Below are positions 13,489-20,883 of a DNA stretch of 24,800 nt, piece after piece. Source of the stretch: RBG-16-57-9 sp964529745 (GTDB lineage Archaea > Thermoproteota > Bathyarchaeia > TCS64); assembly GCA_964529745.1 (NCBI GenBank), contig CAZGZR010000037.1, positions 1-24,800 of the forward strand, read 5' to 3'. The translations under genes and the position numbers were made by a program. Every line of letters begins with the position of its first letter. Position 1 is the first letter of the stretch. The notes beneath the pieces were generated by a model. It had not been told where the DNA came from, searched no databases, and was given only the letters and a program-made list of their open reading frames with translations.

Positions 13489-13878
13489 CTACTTCACGAG
13501 TTCCTGGACTTTCTTCACAATCTCGGAGACCAGCCTCTCGGCGTCACCCGCGTCCTCTATGGACGCAGCGGATGAGCTAACGTTGATGCCTAGGGCCTCA
13601 CCGATCTTCTGCTTCTCCGGCACGTAGACGTACGGCGCCTTCCGCTCCTCACACAGCAACGGCAGGTGGGCGACTATCTCCGGCGGCTGAACGTTCTCGG
13701 CTATGAGCACGAGCTTGGCGTTACCCCTCTCGATGCTCTTGGTGGCCTCGTTGGTCCCCTTCCTGATCTTGCCCGAGTCTGTGGCGATCTTCAGCGCCTC
13801 GTACGCGGCGTCCGCCACCTCTTTCGGTACTTCGAACCTCACGTAGAAGGGTTTCGAAGGATCTACATCTGTTGACAT
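13489..13878 (-). CDS. rpl7ae: ribosomal protein L7Ae
   Basis: 129 residues from ATG 13878, chosen over an upstream in-frame reading because the Shine-Dalgarno GAGGG lies about eight bases before it and 'MSTDVDPSKPFYVRFEVP' matches the family start. Kink-turn RNA-binding protein of the large subunit, also a core part of C/D and H/ACA guide RNPs and of RNase P in archaea. The signature 'KGTNEATKSIERGNAKLVLIAENVQPPEIVAHLPLLCEE' is complete, with the N-E-x-x-K RNA contacts. First gene of the L7Ae-S28e-L24e operon. Its leader holds a hairpin that covers part of the Shine-Dalgarno. Confidence 0.96.
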   Translation of the reverse strand: MSTDVDPSKPFYVRFEVPKEVADAAYEALKIATDSGKIRKGTNEATKSIERGNAKLVLIAENVQPPEIVAHLPLLCEERKAPYVYVPEKQKIGEALGINVSSSAASIEDAGDAERLVSEIVKKVQELVK

Positions 13879-13885
13879 GTCATTT

Positions 13886-13942
13886 CCCTCAGGGTAGATA
13901 CTGTTACCTGAGCGTCCTTTATTAAACATTCCGCAGGTAACA
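13886..13942 (-). promoter_or_regulatory. L7Ae promoter and structured leader
   Basis: The TATA box TTTAATAAA (13926-13918 on the minus strand) sits inside a nine-base inverted repeat: TGTTACCTG at 13902-13910 and CAGGTAACA at 13934-13942. Downstream, the mRNA leader can form CTCAGG (13912-13907) paired with CCTGAG (13893-13888). The 3' strand of this stem shares GAG with the Shine-Dalgarno GAGGG (13890-13886). Two features, a DNA repeat at the promoter and an mRNA hairpin over the ribosome site, therefore overlap in sequence. Confidence 0.5.
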
Positions 13943-13959
13943 CGGAGACTTGAAACGGG

Positions 13960-14298
13960 TTACTCGTCGCCGCCGTATTCACGGAATATCTCGGCGTAGA
14001 CGTTGCAGAAGTACTCGCACGCCTCGCCCACACCCCTTCGGCCGGAGTCGGTCAGCACGTAGTACTTCTTCCGCCCCTCCTTCCTCGTCTCCACGAGCCC
14101 TCGCTTCTCCAGCTCCTGGAGGGCCGGGTACAGTGTCCCGGGGTTTGGCTTGGTGCCGCGCATCTTCTCGATCTCCTCGGCCATCTCCTGTCCGTACATG
14201 TCCCTCTTGGTGAGGAGCCACAGCATGGTGAAGGATAGCAGGCCGCGCATGTCGCAGCAGTCTGGTATGTTGGCGCAGCACTCTTCTTTCTCGGTCAT
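13960..14298 (-). CDS. PadR-family transcriptional regulator, cysteine-rich N-terminus
   Basis: 112 residues from ATG 14298. Winged-helix PadR repressor: 'GLLSFTMLWLLTKRDMYGQEMAEEIEKM' (helix 1-3), then 'PNPGTLYPALQELEKRGLVETRKEGRKKYYVLTDSGRRGV', the PadR wing signature. Only a short C-terminal helix follows, so it is a PadR-s2-like short form. The unusual N-terminus carries C7, C8, C14 and C15 ('ECCANIPDCCD') just before helix 1, a candidate arsenite or metal site. It is divergent from arsM and is preceded by a TATA box 24-31 bases upstream. Operator 1 covers the start region, so it probably represses itself and arsM until arsenite binds. The sensing role is inference. Confidence 0.9.
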   Translation of the reverse strand: MTEKEECCANIPDCCDMRGLLSFTMLWLLTKRDMYGQEMAEEIEKMRGTKPNPGTLYPALQELEKRGLVETRKEGRKKYYVLTDSGRRGVGEACEYFCNVYAEIFREYGGDE

Positions 14299-14302
14299 CT
14301 AT

Positions 14303-14320
14303 ATATTGGATGACCAATAT
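14303..14320. promoter_or_regulatory. operator 1, padR side
   Basis: ATATTGG-ATGA-CCAATAT, a perfect seven-base inverted repeat with a four-base spacer. It lies between the shared TATA element and the padR ATG at 14298, over the probable transcription start. It shares the core TATTGGATG(A/C)CCAATAT with operator 2. Confidence 0.75.
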
Positions 14321-14321
14321 G

Positions 14322-14329
14322 TTTATATA
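14322..14329. promoter_or_regulatory. TATA element between padR and arsM
   Basis: TTTATATA reads as TATATAAA on the minus strand, 24-31 bases before the padR ATG, which suits a leaderless padR mRNA. On the plus strand the same element could start arsM near 14350, inside operator 2. Confidence 0.5.
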
Positions 14330-14343
14330 GGTTTCATAAGATG

Positions 14344-14359
14344 TATTGGATGCCCAATA
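14344..14359. promoter_or_regulatory. operator 2, arsM side
   Basis: TATTGG-ATGC-CCAATA, a perfect six-base inverted repeat with the same four-base spacing as operator 1, 40 bases away centre to centre. It covers the expected transcription start of arsM and lies upstream of its Shine-Dalgarno GGAGGA (14380-14385 region). Confidence 0.72.
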
Positions 14360-14389
14360 TATGGGTGTCTGATAAACGGAGGAAAATAA

Positions 14390-15151
14390 ATGTCAAGCCA
14401 AGAAATCAAGGAACACGTCAAGAAGAGGTACGCCGAGCACGCCGTCAGAGCCCAGTCAGGCTGCGGCTGCGGAGCCAGCTGCTGCGGAACACCTCCAACA
14501 GCGTCATATGCTCAACAAGTAGGGTACACCGCCGATGAGCTCTCCGATCTCCCCCAAGAGGCCGTCGCCGCCGCCGCGGGGTGCGGCAACCCCACCGCCA
14601 TAGCGGGCCTCGGGGAGGGAGAGACCGTTCTGGACCTGGGCTCAGGCGGAGGCATAGACGTGATCCTCGCAGCCCAAAAGGTGGGGCCCAAAGGCAAGGT
14701 CATAGGCGTGGACATGACCGACGAGATGATAAGCCTAGCCAACAGGAACGCGGCCGAGGCAGGCGTCGAGAACGTCGAGTTCAGGAAGGGAGACATCGAG
14801 GAGCTGCCCGTGGAGGACAGCTCCGTAGACGTCATAATCAGCAACTGCGTCATAAACCTGGCCCCGGACAAGGAAAGGGTGTTCGCCGAGGCGTACAGGG
14901 TTCTAAAGCCGGGCGGGAGATTCATCGTATCGGACATAGTGACAGACGGCGGGCTCCCGGAGCACGTCAGGAAAGACCTGGACAGCTGGGCGGGGTGCGT
15001 CGCGGGCGCCATAGACGGCGACGAATACGTCGAGAAGCTGAGGAAAGCCGGGTTCAAGGACGTAAAGGAAATCAGCAGAAGGGGCAGCGGCGGGATATAC
15101 AGCGCCGAGATACAGGGGTTCAAGCCTGCACCCGGGCTCAGCTGCCGCTGA
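14390..15151 (+). CDS. arsM: arsenite S-adenosylmethionine methyltransferase
   Basis: 253 residues from ATG 14390, with the strong Shine-Dalgarno CGGAGGA about eight bases upstream. Methylates As(III) with S-adenosylmethionine to volatile or exported methylarsenicals. The SAM-binding motif is 'VLDLGSGGGIDVILAA' (80-95), followed by 'VIGVDMTDEMISLA'. The three conserved arsenic-binding cysteines are C65 ('AAGCGNP'), C153 ('SNCVINL') and C203 ('WAGCVAG'). Additional cysteines at 25, 27, 31 and 32 lie in 'GCGCGASCCG', also common in ArsM. It is divergent from a cysteine-rich PadR regulator with paired operators between them, a compact arsenic-response module. A hairpin over the stop codon ends the transcript. 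Confidence 0.94.
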   Translation: MSSQEIKEHVKKRYAEHAVRAQSGCGCGASCCGTPPTASYAQQVGYTADELSDLPQEAVAAAAGCGNPTAIAGLGEGETVLDLGSGGGIDVILAAQKVGPKGKVIGVDMTDEMISLANRNAAEAGVENVEFRKGDIEELPVEDSSVDVIISNCVINLAPDKERVFAEAYRVLKPGGRFIVSDIVTDGGLPEHVRKDLDSWAGCVAGAIDGDEYVEKLRKAGFKDVKEISRRGSGGIYSAEIQGFKPAPGLSCR

Positions 15152-15167
15152 GTATCCCCCCTTTTTA
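15137..15167 (+). terminator. arsM terminator hairpin
   Basis: CTCAGC (15137-15142) and GCTGAG (15147-15152) form a perfect six-pair stem with loop TGCC, overlapping the stop codon. TATCCCCCCTTTTT follows. It fits an intrinsic-type terminator before the convergent gltX gene. Confidence 0.6.
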
Positions 15168-15169
15168 TC

Positions 15170-16903
15170 TCAGTTGTGAGTGAAGTAGGCGACGAAGGGC
15201 TCGGACTCGTCCACGCGGCAGTAGCCGAACCTCTCGAACTGGAACATCTCGCCGCGCTTCATCTCTTGCACCCTCTCCTCCGCGAGGCCCTTGGCCCTCG
15301 TTGCGTCGGGCAGGACCACATGGGCGTCCACGCCGGCGCCGGCGGGCAGCCAGTGTACGAAGGGGGCGTCCATGTCCCTCGCCAGCTGATAGTCCTTGGA
15401 GTGGTAAACGGCCCTGACGGATTCACCGACCTCCGTCACCTCGACGTTCATGACGCCCATGAGCCGGGTGACGCCGCCGACCCTCAGCCGCGTCACGTCC
15501 TCGCCTGATACGCTGAATCTCAGCTCGCCCTCCATAGGCTCCAGCACGAAGTCTCTCGTGCCCCTCTCGGGGTAGTCGGGGTGAACGGGCAGCTTGGCGA
15601 CTTGCCGCCCCGGCACACCTGAGACCGTGAGGCAGACGGGGTCCTCCACGAAGAAGTACCTGTCCGATATGGGCTCTATGATCTTCCTGTTCTCGGCCGC
15701 TATGTTGTCCCAGCTTATGGTGACATTCACGGGCTTGGGGCCCACGTGGATCATTATGGCCCTTATGGCCTCCGGCTGAAGCCCGCGGCGCCGAAGCGCC
15801 TTCAACGTGCCGAGCCGCGGGTCGTCCCACCCGGAGTAGGTGCCATCCTCTATCCCGGCCCGCATCTTGGACTTGCTGAGTATGCCGGCCTCCAGTCCGA
15901 GCCTCCCGACGTTGATTATCTCGGGGTACCGCCAGCCCAGGTGCCCCTGGAGCCACCTCTGCCGGGTGGTGTTGACGTCGTGCTCCTTGCCGCGGATGAT
16001 GTGGGAGACCCCCATGAGGTGGTCGTCTACGCCGCAGCTGAAGTTGTAGAGGGGCCACACACGGTACCTGTCGCCCTGGAGGGGGTGATCCACGTCGCTG
16101 ATGCGGAGGGCGGGCCAGTCCCTCACCGCCGGGTTGGGGTCGTCGAGGTCGGTCTTGATCCTGACCACCGCCTCGCCCTTCTCGTAGCCGCCGTCAAGCA
16201 TCCTCTCCCACCGCCTGAGCTGGGTCTCGGGGGGCAGGTCCCTGCAGGGGCACGCCTCGCACGCCATGTAGAGCTTCCTGAACGCCTTGACCTCGCACGT
16301 GCAGACGTAGGCGTTGCCCTCCCTCAGCAGCCTCTCCGCGTACTCGTAGTAGATTGGTATCCTGTCGCTCTGCCGGTATACCTCGTCCACCTCGACGCCC
16401 AGCCACTCCAGGTCCTCCATTATGGCGTCGTACATCTCTGGGATGGGCGGCTTCACCTCGGCGCTGGTGTCCTCGTACCTGAGTATGAAGTGGCCGTGGT
16501 ACATCTTGGCGTACTCGTCGCAGAATATGATGGGCTCCGCGCTCCCCAGGTGCAAGGCGCCGTCGGGGTTGGGCGCGAACCGGGTCTTCACCATGGGCCA
16601 ATCATCGACGTTCTCAAGCGGCGGAAGGGTCTTCTCCTCCTCCTCGACCCTGCTCCGCTCCAGCAGCTCGGGGTGGTTCTCCTCCACGTACCGAAGCTGT
16701 TCCACCTGGGTCCACGAGTTCACGTCATCCACCGCCTCGTTAACTATGGGGGCCACCTCCTTCGCCCTCTTCCTAAGCTCTGGATACTCCCCGAGAACCT
16801 TGCCCATGACAGACCCTGCCTGGGCTACGCCGTCGAACTGGGAGGCGTTGTAGGCCGCGTACTTGACCGCGGCGTTCCTAATCATCGTGTTGCTCATGGA
16901 CAC
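15170..16903 (-). CDS. gltX: glutamyl-tRNA synthetase (archaeal/eukaryal class)
   Basis: 577 residues from GTG 16903; ATG 16897 two codons on is an alternative. Charges tRNA-Glu, and in archaea also tRNA-Gln as the first step of Gln-tRNA formation. Residues 1-100 form the archaeal helical N-terminal extension. The class I HIGH motif appears as 'PNPDGALHLGSAEP' (111-124) and KMSKS as 'LSKSKM' (342-347). A zinc site is likely at C201, C203, C215, C218 and C220. The C-terminal part is the beta-barrel anticodon domain of GlnRS type ('PISDRYFFVEDPV...'), not the bacterial helical cage, which confirms the archaeal class. It is the last gene of the long minus-strand operon, 46 bases after ids. Confidence 0.95.
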   Translation of the reverse strand: MSMSNTMIRNAAVKYAAYNASQFDGVAQAGSVMGKVLGEYPELRKRAKEVAPIVNEAVDDVNSWTQVEQLRYVEENHPELLERSRVEEEEKTLPPLENVDDWPMVKTRFAPNPDGALHLGSAEPIIFCDEYAKMYHGHFILRYEDTSAEVKPPIPEMYDAIMEDLEWLGVEVDEVYRQSDRIPIYYEYAERLLREGNAYVCTCEVKAFRKLYMACEACPCRDLPPETQLRRWERMLDGGYEKGEAVVRIKTDLDDPNPAVRDWPALRISDVDHPLQGDRYRVWPLYNFSCGVDDHLMGVSHIIRGKEHDVNTTRQRWLQGHLGWRYPEIINVGRLGLEAGILSKSKMRAGIEDGTYSGWDDPRLGTLKALRRRGLQPEAIRAIMIHVGPKPVNVTISWDNIAAENRKIIEPISDRYFFVEDPVCLTVSGVPGRQVAKLPVHPDYPERGTRDFVLEPMEGELRFSVSGEDVTRLRVGGVTRLMGVMNVEVTEVGESVRAVYHSKDYQLARDMDAPFVHWLPAGAGVDAHVVLPDATRAKGLAEERVQEMKRGEMFQFERFGYCRVDESEPFVAYFTHN

Positions 16904-16949
16904 AGCTGGTCCCGATGAAATACGAGGAAGATGTCTATTATTCCTTTCT

Positions 16950-17954
16950 CTAGTACTCGCGTTTCACGAAGTACTCCACCAGGGCCTTGAGCTCGTCCCT
17001 GGCTGGGGTGTCGGGTATGGCGTCAAGCGACCTGAACGCCCTCGCCACGTACTCGTCGGCCACGCCTCTGGCGTACTCGATGGAGCCCACCTCCCTCAGG
17101 GCCTCGACCGCGGCCTCTATGTCCCCCTGGGACGCGTCCTCCACCCCGAAAGCCTTAGAGATGCGCCTCCTCTGCTCGTCGTTGGCGTTCTCCAAGGCGT
17201 GTATGTTTATCAGAGTCTTCTTACCCTCCCGGAGGTCGCTCCCCACGGGTTTGCCGATGGTCGCCTCGTCCGCCGTGACCCCCAGCACGTCGTCCTCGAT
17301 CTGGAAAGCGACGCCGGCGTCCCACGCGAAGCCTCCGAGGGCTTCCACCTGCTCGTCGGAGCCGCCGCCGGCCAGCGCGCCCACCTGGGCGCAGGCCCTG
17401 AACAAGGCGCTGGTCTTGTCGCCCACCATCCGGATGTAGTCGTCCACGGAGACGTCCGATGCGCTGGGGAACCCCATGTCGAGCGCCTGCCCCTGGCACA
17501 GTATAATCGTGGCCTCGGTTATCTTGGCTACGCATTCGATGAGCCGCTCCGGGGGCATCCCCGGCGGCCTGTTCTTCAAGATGACGTCGTATACCTTGGC
17601 GAAAAGAAGGTCCCCGGCGAGGACGGCGAGGGGTACCCCGTACACCTTGTGCACCGTGGGCCTGCCTCTCCGCAGGTCGTCGTGGTCCATGACGTCGTCG
17701 TGGACGAGGGTGAAGTTGTGGAGAAACTCGACGGCCGCGGCGAAAGGGACGGCGTCGTCGGCACGGCCGCCAACGGCCTCACAGGCCTTGACTGTCAGAT
17801 ACGGTCGCAGCCGTTTACCCCCCGCCTCTATGAGGTGCAGACTCGCCTTCCCCAGGAGCTCAGGCTCCTGTCCGCTGAGAACCTTCTCCAGATACCCGTT
17901 GATCATCCTCGCGTTCTCCGCCAGTCTCTGCTCTATGGGCTTCAGCTGAGCCAC
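16950..17954 (-). CDS. idsA: geranylgeranyl diphosphate synthase (polyprenyl synthetase family)
   Basis: 334 residues from GTG 17954, with GGGTG seven bases upstream. Condenses DMAPP with IPP to make the C20 precursor of archaeal ether lipids. The first Asp-rich motif is 'LVHDDVMDHDDLRRGRPT' (D86-D90). The second is 'QIEDDVLGV' with D221-D222 and G225 in place of the last Asp, a version common in archaea. The basic 'GGKRLRP' motif (45-51) and 'GKPVGSDLREGKKT' are present. The residue five before the first motif is F81, the bulky position that sets C20 length in characterised archaeal enzymes, so GGPP is the expected product. It lies 53 bases after fni in the isoprenoid operon. Confidence 0.93.
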   Translation of the reverse strand: MAQLKPIEQRLAENARMINGYLEKVLSGQEPELLGKASLHLIEAGGKRLRPYLTVKACEAVGGRADDAVPFAAAVEFLHNFTLVHDDVMDHDDLRRGRPTVHKVYGVPLAVLAGDLLFAKVYDVILKNRPPGMPPERLIECVAKITEATIILCQGQALDMGFPSASDVSVDDYIRMVGDKTSALFRACAQVGALAGGGSDEQVEALGGFAWDAGVAFQIEDDVLGVTADEATIGKPVGSDLREGKKTLINIHALENANDEQRRRISKAFGVEDASQGDIEAAVEALREVGSIEYARGVADEYVARAFRSLDAIPDTPARDELKALVEYFVKREY

Positions 17955-18007
17955 GGTGTTTCACCCGGTTCAGTGATAGACGACGCGCGGGATTCTTAAA
18001 AGTTGTC

Positions 18008-19099
18008 TCAGGGCCGCTCGGCGTACCTCGACACGTCGAAGCCCCTGAGCCCCAGCCACTCGGCTGTCCTGCCCATCACCAGGGCGGGTACGTTCCTCAG
18101 CGCCGCGACGTCCCTAGCCCCGGTGAGAAACATCACCACCCTCAGCTCCTGTACTATGTGGTCCACGTGCTCTGCTAGCTGGTCTCTGCCCTCCACCGCC
18201 TTCTCGAGGAAGGGCTTAGCCATGCCGGCGGCGTCGGCACCCAGCGCGATGGACTTGGCTATCTCGGCGCCGGTCCTGACGCCTCCGGAAGCGATCACCT
18301 TGAGGCCCGTGCTCTGGCTGGTCTCGACGACGCTGACGGCGGTGGGTATCCCCCAGCTCCACAGCGCCCGCCCCAGGTGCTCCTGCTCCCTCTCGCCGAC
18401 CTCCTTGGCGATGTGGTACTCGACGGCCGACCAGCTGGTGCCGCCGACGCCGCTTACGTCCACGGCGGCGGCGCCCGCCTCCTCCATCTTCACGGCCTCC
18501 TCGTACGCCACGCCGCAGCCCGTCTCCTTCATCACTATGGGCGTGTTCAGGGCGCCCGCTAACTCCTTGATTTTGCCGAGGACGCCGCCGTAGTTGGTGT
18601 CGCCGCCCACCTGCACTGCCTCCTGCAGGGGGTTCATGTGGACGGCGAGTGCGTCCGCGTCAACCATGTCTATGCACGTCTCGGCTTCCTCGACCCCCCA
18701 GCCCAGCGAGAGCTGGGGGCACCCGATGTTGCCTATGACGAGGGCGTTGGGCGCCTTCTCCCTGACGATCCTGAACGAGGCCGCGGTCTCGGGCTCCTCC
18801 AGGGCGATCCTCTGGCTACCCACGCCGATGCCTATGCCCTTCATCTCGGCTACCTCGGCGAGCACCGCGTTGATCTCCTGGGCCTCCCTGGTGCCCCCGG
18901 TTATCGCGCTTATTATGAGCGGCGCGCGCAGCTCCCTGCCGAATAGCCTAGTGCTGGTGTCCACTTCGTCGAGGGCCATCTCTGGGAGGGCCCTATGGAT
19001 GAGCCTCACGTCCTGGAAGCCGGTGCCCAGGTCTCCTTCCACGTCCTCCTCCAGGCTTACCCTGATGTGCCTCATCTTCCGTTTCTCTATGCCGCCCAT
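18008..19099 (-). CDS. fni: isopentenyl-diphosphate delta-isomerase, type 2 (FMN)
   Basis: 363 residues from ATG 19099 with the Shine-Dalgarno GAGGTGA five bases before it. Interconverts IPP and DMAPP using reduced FMN; type 2 enzymes are the usual archaeal form. The N-terminal 'EKRKMRHIRVSLEEDV' holds the substrate-binding R-K-x-x-H. Further marks are 'ISAITGGT' (FMN), 'GVGSQRIAL', 'HMNPLQEAVQ' with the catalytic Gln, 'VMKETGCGV', 'VSGVGGTSW' and 'IASGGVRTG' (phosphate loop). Length is normal. It starts four bases after the ipk stop, in the order mvk-ipk-fni-ids common in archaea. Confidence 0.96.
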   Translation of the reverse strand: MGGIEKRKMRHIRVSLEEDVEGDLGTGFQDVRLIHRALPEMALDEVDTSTRLFGRELRAPLIISAITGGTREAQEINAVLAEVAEMKGIGIGVGSQRIALEEPETAASFRIVREKAPNALVIGNIGCPQLSLGWGVEEAETCIDMVDADALAVHMNPLQEAVQVGGDTNYGGVLGKIKELAGALNTPIVMKETGCGVAYEEAVKMEEAGAAAVDVSGVGGTSWSAVEYHIAKEVGEREQEHLGRALWSWGIPTAVSVVETSQSTGLKVIASGGVRTGAEIAKSIALGADAAGMAKPFLEKAVEGRDQLAEHVDHIVQELRVVMFLTGARDVAALRNVPALVMGRTAEWLGLRGFDVSRYAERP

Positions 19100-19103
19100 G
19101 CAT

Positions 19104-19883
19104 TCACCTCTTCAGCCTTGTCCCAATTACGTTTTCGCCTCTGAGCGCCGCCCCGACGCGGCCCTCCACGGTGGCGTTGACCAACAACACCTCGATCCCC
19201 GCCTCGACGGCCTTCGCCGCCTCCACCATCTTTCCTTGCATACCGCCGGTCACGTCGGTGTCCAATGCGTCGCCGATCTCGGCCTCGCCCCCCTTATCGC
19301 TGAGTGAGAACTCCATTATGAGCCGGGCGCCCTCATGGAGCTTGGGGTCAGCCGTGAAGACACCGTCTACGTCTGAGCCCAGCACCAGCCTCTCGGCCCC
19401 CAGCCCCACCGCAAGCTTGACGGCGAGCTGGTCGCCCGAGAGTATTGCGAAACCCTGCAGGGTGTCCAGCACCGCGTCGCCGTAGAGGACGGGGACGAGG
19501 CCCGACTCCATGAGCCCCTCTAAGACGTGGAGGTCCATGCCTGTAATCCTTCTACCCTCCGTCGCCAAGAAGGAGGACGGTGACACCGAGAAAGCCGGCA
19601 CCCCGGCTTCCAGGAGCCCACGGACGATCAGGCCGTTTAGCTCCACCATGGCCTGATGGGTCTCGGAGAAACCTGCGAGCTGCCTCGGCTCCCGGTACCC
19701 TTCAGCGATGCGGTACTCCGTGGCGAGGGGGTGGCCGTATGAGCCTCCGCCATGGACGACGACCAGCGGCTGGGCGGAGGCGTTGGCTATCTCGGCCGAC
19801 AATCGGATGATGTTGCCTATGTGCGGCGTGTATGGCTTGTCCTTGTGAGTAACGACACTTCCGCCGAGCTTAAGAACCAGCAT
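19104..19883 (-). CDS. ipk: isopentenyl phosphate kinase
   Basis: 259 residues from ATG 19883, overlapping the end of mvk by 14 bases. Amino-acid-kinase-fold enzyme that phosphorylates isopentenyl phosphate to IPP, the last step of the archaeal variant of the mevalonate pathway. 'LVLKLGGSVVT' (3-12) binds phosphate. 'VVVHGGGSYGHP' contains the catalytic His (H51) that separates this family from other amino acid kinases. 'ILSGDQLAVKLAVGLGA' and 'LGSDVDGVFTADP' follow, then 'TGGMQGK' near the nucleotide site. Its presence implies that mevalonate-5-phosphate is decarboxylated (directly or after dehydration) before the second phosphorylation; those genes lie outside the window. Confidence 0.95.
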   Translation of the reverse strand: MLVLKLGGSVVTHKDKPYTPHIGNIIRLSAEIANASAQPLVVVHGGGSYGHPLATEYRIAEGYREPRQLAGFSETHQAMVELNGLIVRGLLEAGVPAFSVSPSSFLATEGRRITGMDLHVLEGLMESGLVPVLYGDAVLDTLQGFAILSGDQLAVKLAVGLGAERLVLGSDVDGVFTADPKLHEGARLIMEFSLSDKGGEAEIGDALDTDVTGGMQGKMVEAAKAVEAGIEVLLVNATVEGRVGAALRGENVIGTRLKR

Positions 19884-20883
19884 GCTCTTCCTCGATCCAC
19901 CTGCTCTCTACGCCGCGGTCCGTCAACTGGACCCTGTAGCTGTCGCTCTTCCTGCGCCTGATGGCCTTCTCCACGGCGCTCATCCTGTCCTCCTCCGCGA
20001 CGGCGATCATGCAGCCCCCACCGCCGGCTCCGGTGAGCTTCGCGCCGAGGGCGCCGTTTCTCCGAGCCGTGTGCACCAGGGTCTCCAGCTTCATGGTGGA
20101 TACCCCTATCGCGGAGAGCATGCCGTGGTTCATGTTCATGAGGTCGCCTATGCGGCTGATGTCGTTAGACAGAAGAGCGTTCAGGCCCTCCCTGGCTATG
20201 CCGCCCATGACGTCGATTATGGCGTCCATGATCTCTGGATTCCTCTCCTTGAGAGCCGCGACGCCCTCCACCATCTTGCGTGTGGACCGTTTCCTCCGCG
20301 TGTTGCCTATGATGAAGGGCATGGAGGACTCCAGGTTATGGCGTTTGATGCCCACGTCCCTCTCGTAGCTCAGCACGCCGCCGAAGGTGCTCACGGTGTT
20401 GTCCACGCCGCTGGGCTTACCGTGTATGATGGTCTCGCCCTGGAAGGCCAGCTCGGATATATCCTCGTTGCTCAGGCCGGCGTCGAACAGACGCTCCACG
20501 GCGGCTACGGTGGCCACGCACACCGCGGCCGAGCTGCCCAGCCCCACGGCTATGGGTATCATGGACCTCACCTTGAGGTTCACCCCCGACTCGACGCCGA
20601 TGCGATCCATGGTCATCCTGGCAGCGATGTTGAGGGCGGCCAGGTTCCTGCCCCTCCACGCCTTCCCCCTCACCGGGTGGTAGATGTCGCCCTCGAAGTA
20701 GCCCGAGAACCCGAGGTTATCGGCATCCACATAGATGTGGGTGTCGTCGCGTTTGCTCGCGGTGACCTTGGCCCGCCTGTCTATGGCGAGGACCACGGCT
20801 GGCCCCCTGTAGACCACGCTGTGCTCGCCGAAAAGGATCATCTTCCCCGGCGCCGTAGCCTCCACCTGCATCGTCTGGTTCAC
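19870..20883 (-). CDS. mvk: mevalonate kinase
   Basis: 337 residues from GTG 20883; ATG 20871 is an alternative. GHMP-family kinase making mevalonate-5-phosphate. N-terminal 'APGKMILFGEHSVVYRGPAV' holds the substrate lysine and the E-H-S-V-V family mark. The ATP loop is 'PIAVGLGSSAAV' (about 110-121). 'ETIIHGKPSGVDNTVSTFGG' carries the catalytic Asp. 'KLTGAGGGGCMIAV' is the C-terminal GHMP motif. The GTG start overlaps the memo stop codon (GTGA), and the end overlaps ipk by 14 bases, so translation is tightly coupled along memo-mvk-ipk. Confidence 0.96.
   Translation of the reverse strand: MNQTMQVEATAPGKMILFGEHSVVYRGPAVVLAIDRRAKVTASKRDDTHIYVDADNLGFSGYFEGDIYHPVRGKAWRGRNLAALNIAARMTMDRIGVESGVNLKVRSMIPIAVGLGSSAAVCVATVAAVERLFDAGLSNEDISELAFQGETIIHGKPSGVDNTVSTFGGVLSYERDVGIKRHNLESSMPFIIGNTRRKRSTRKMVEGVAALKERNPEIMDAIIDVMGGIAREGLNALLSNDISRIGDLMNMNHGMLSAIGVSTMKLETLVHTARRNGALGAKLTGAGGGGCMIAVAEEDRMSAVEKAIRRRKSDSYRVQLTDRGVESRWIEEEHAGS

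Noticed and set aside
15746..16918. 390-residue plus-strand open frame over gltX
   Set aside because: Antisense shadow of an intact GluRS with HIGH and KMSKS motifs; no protein-like features.
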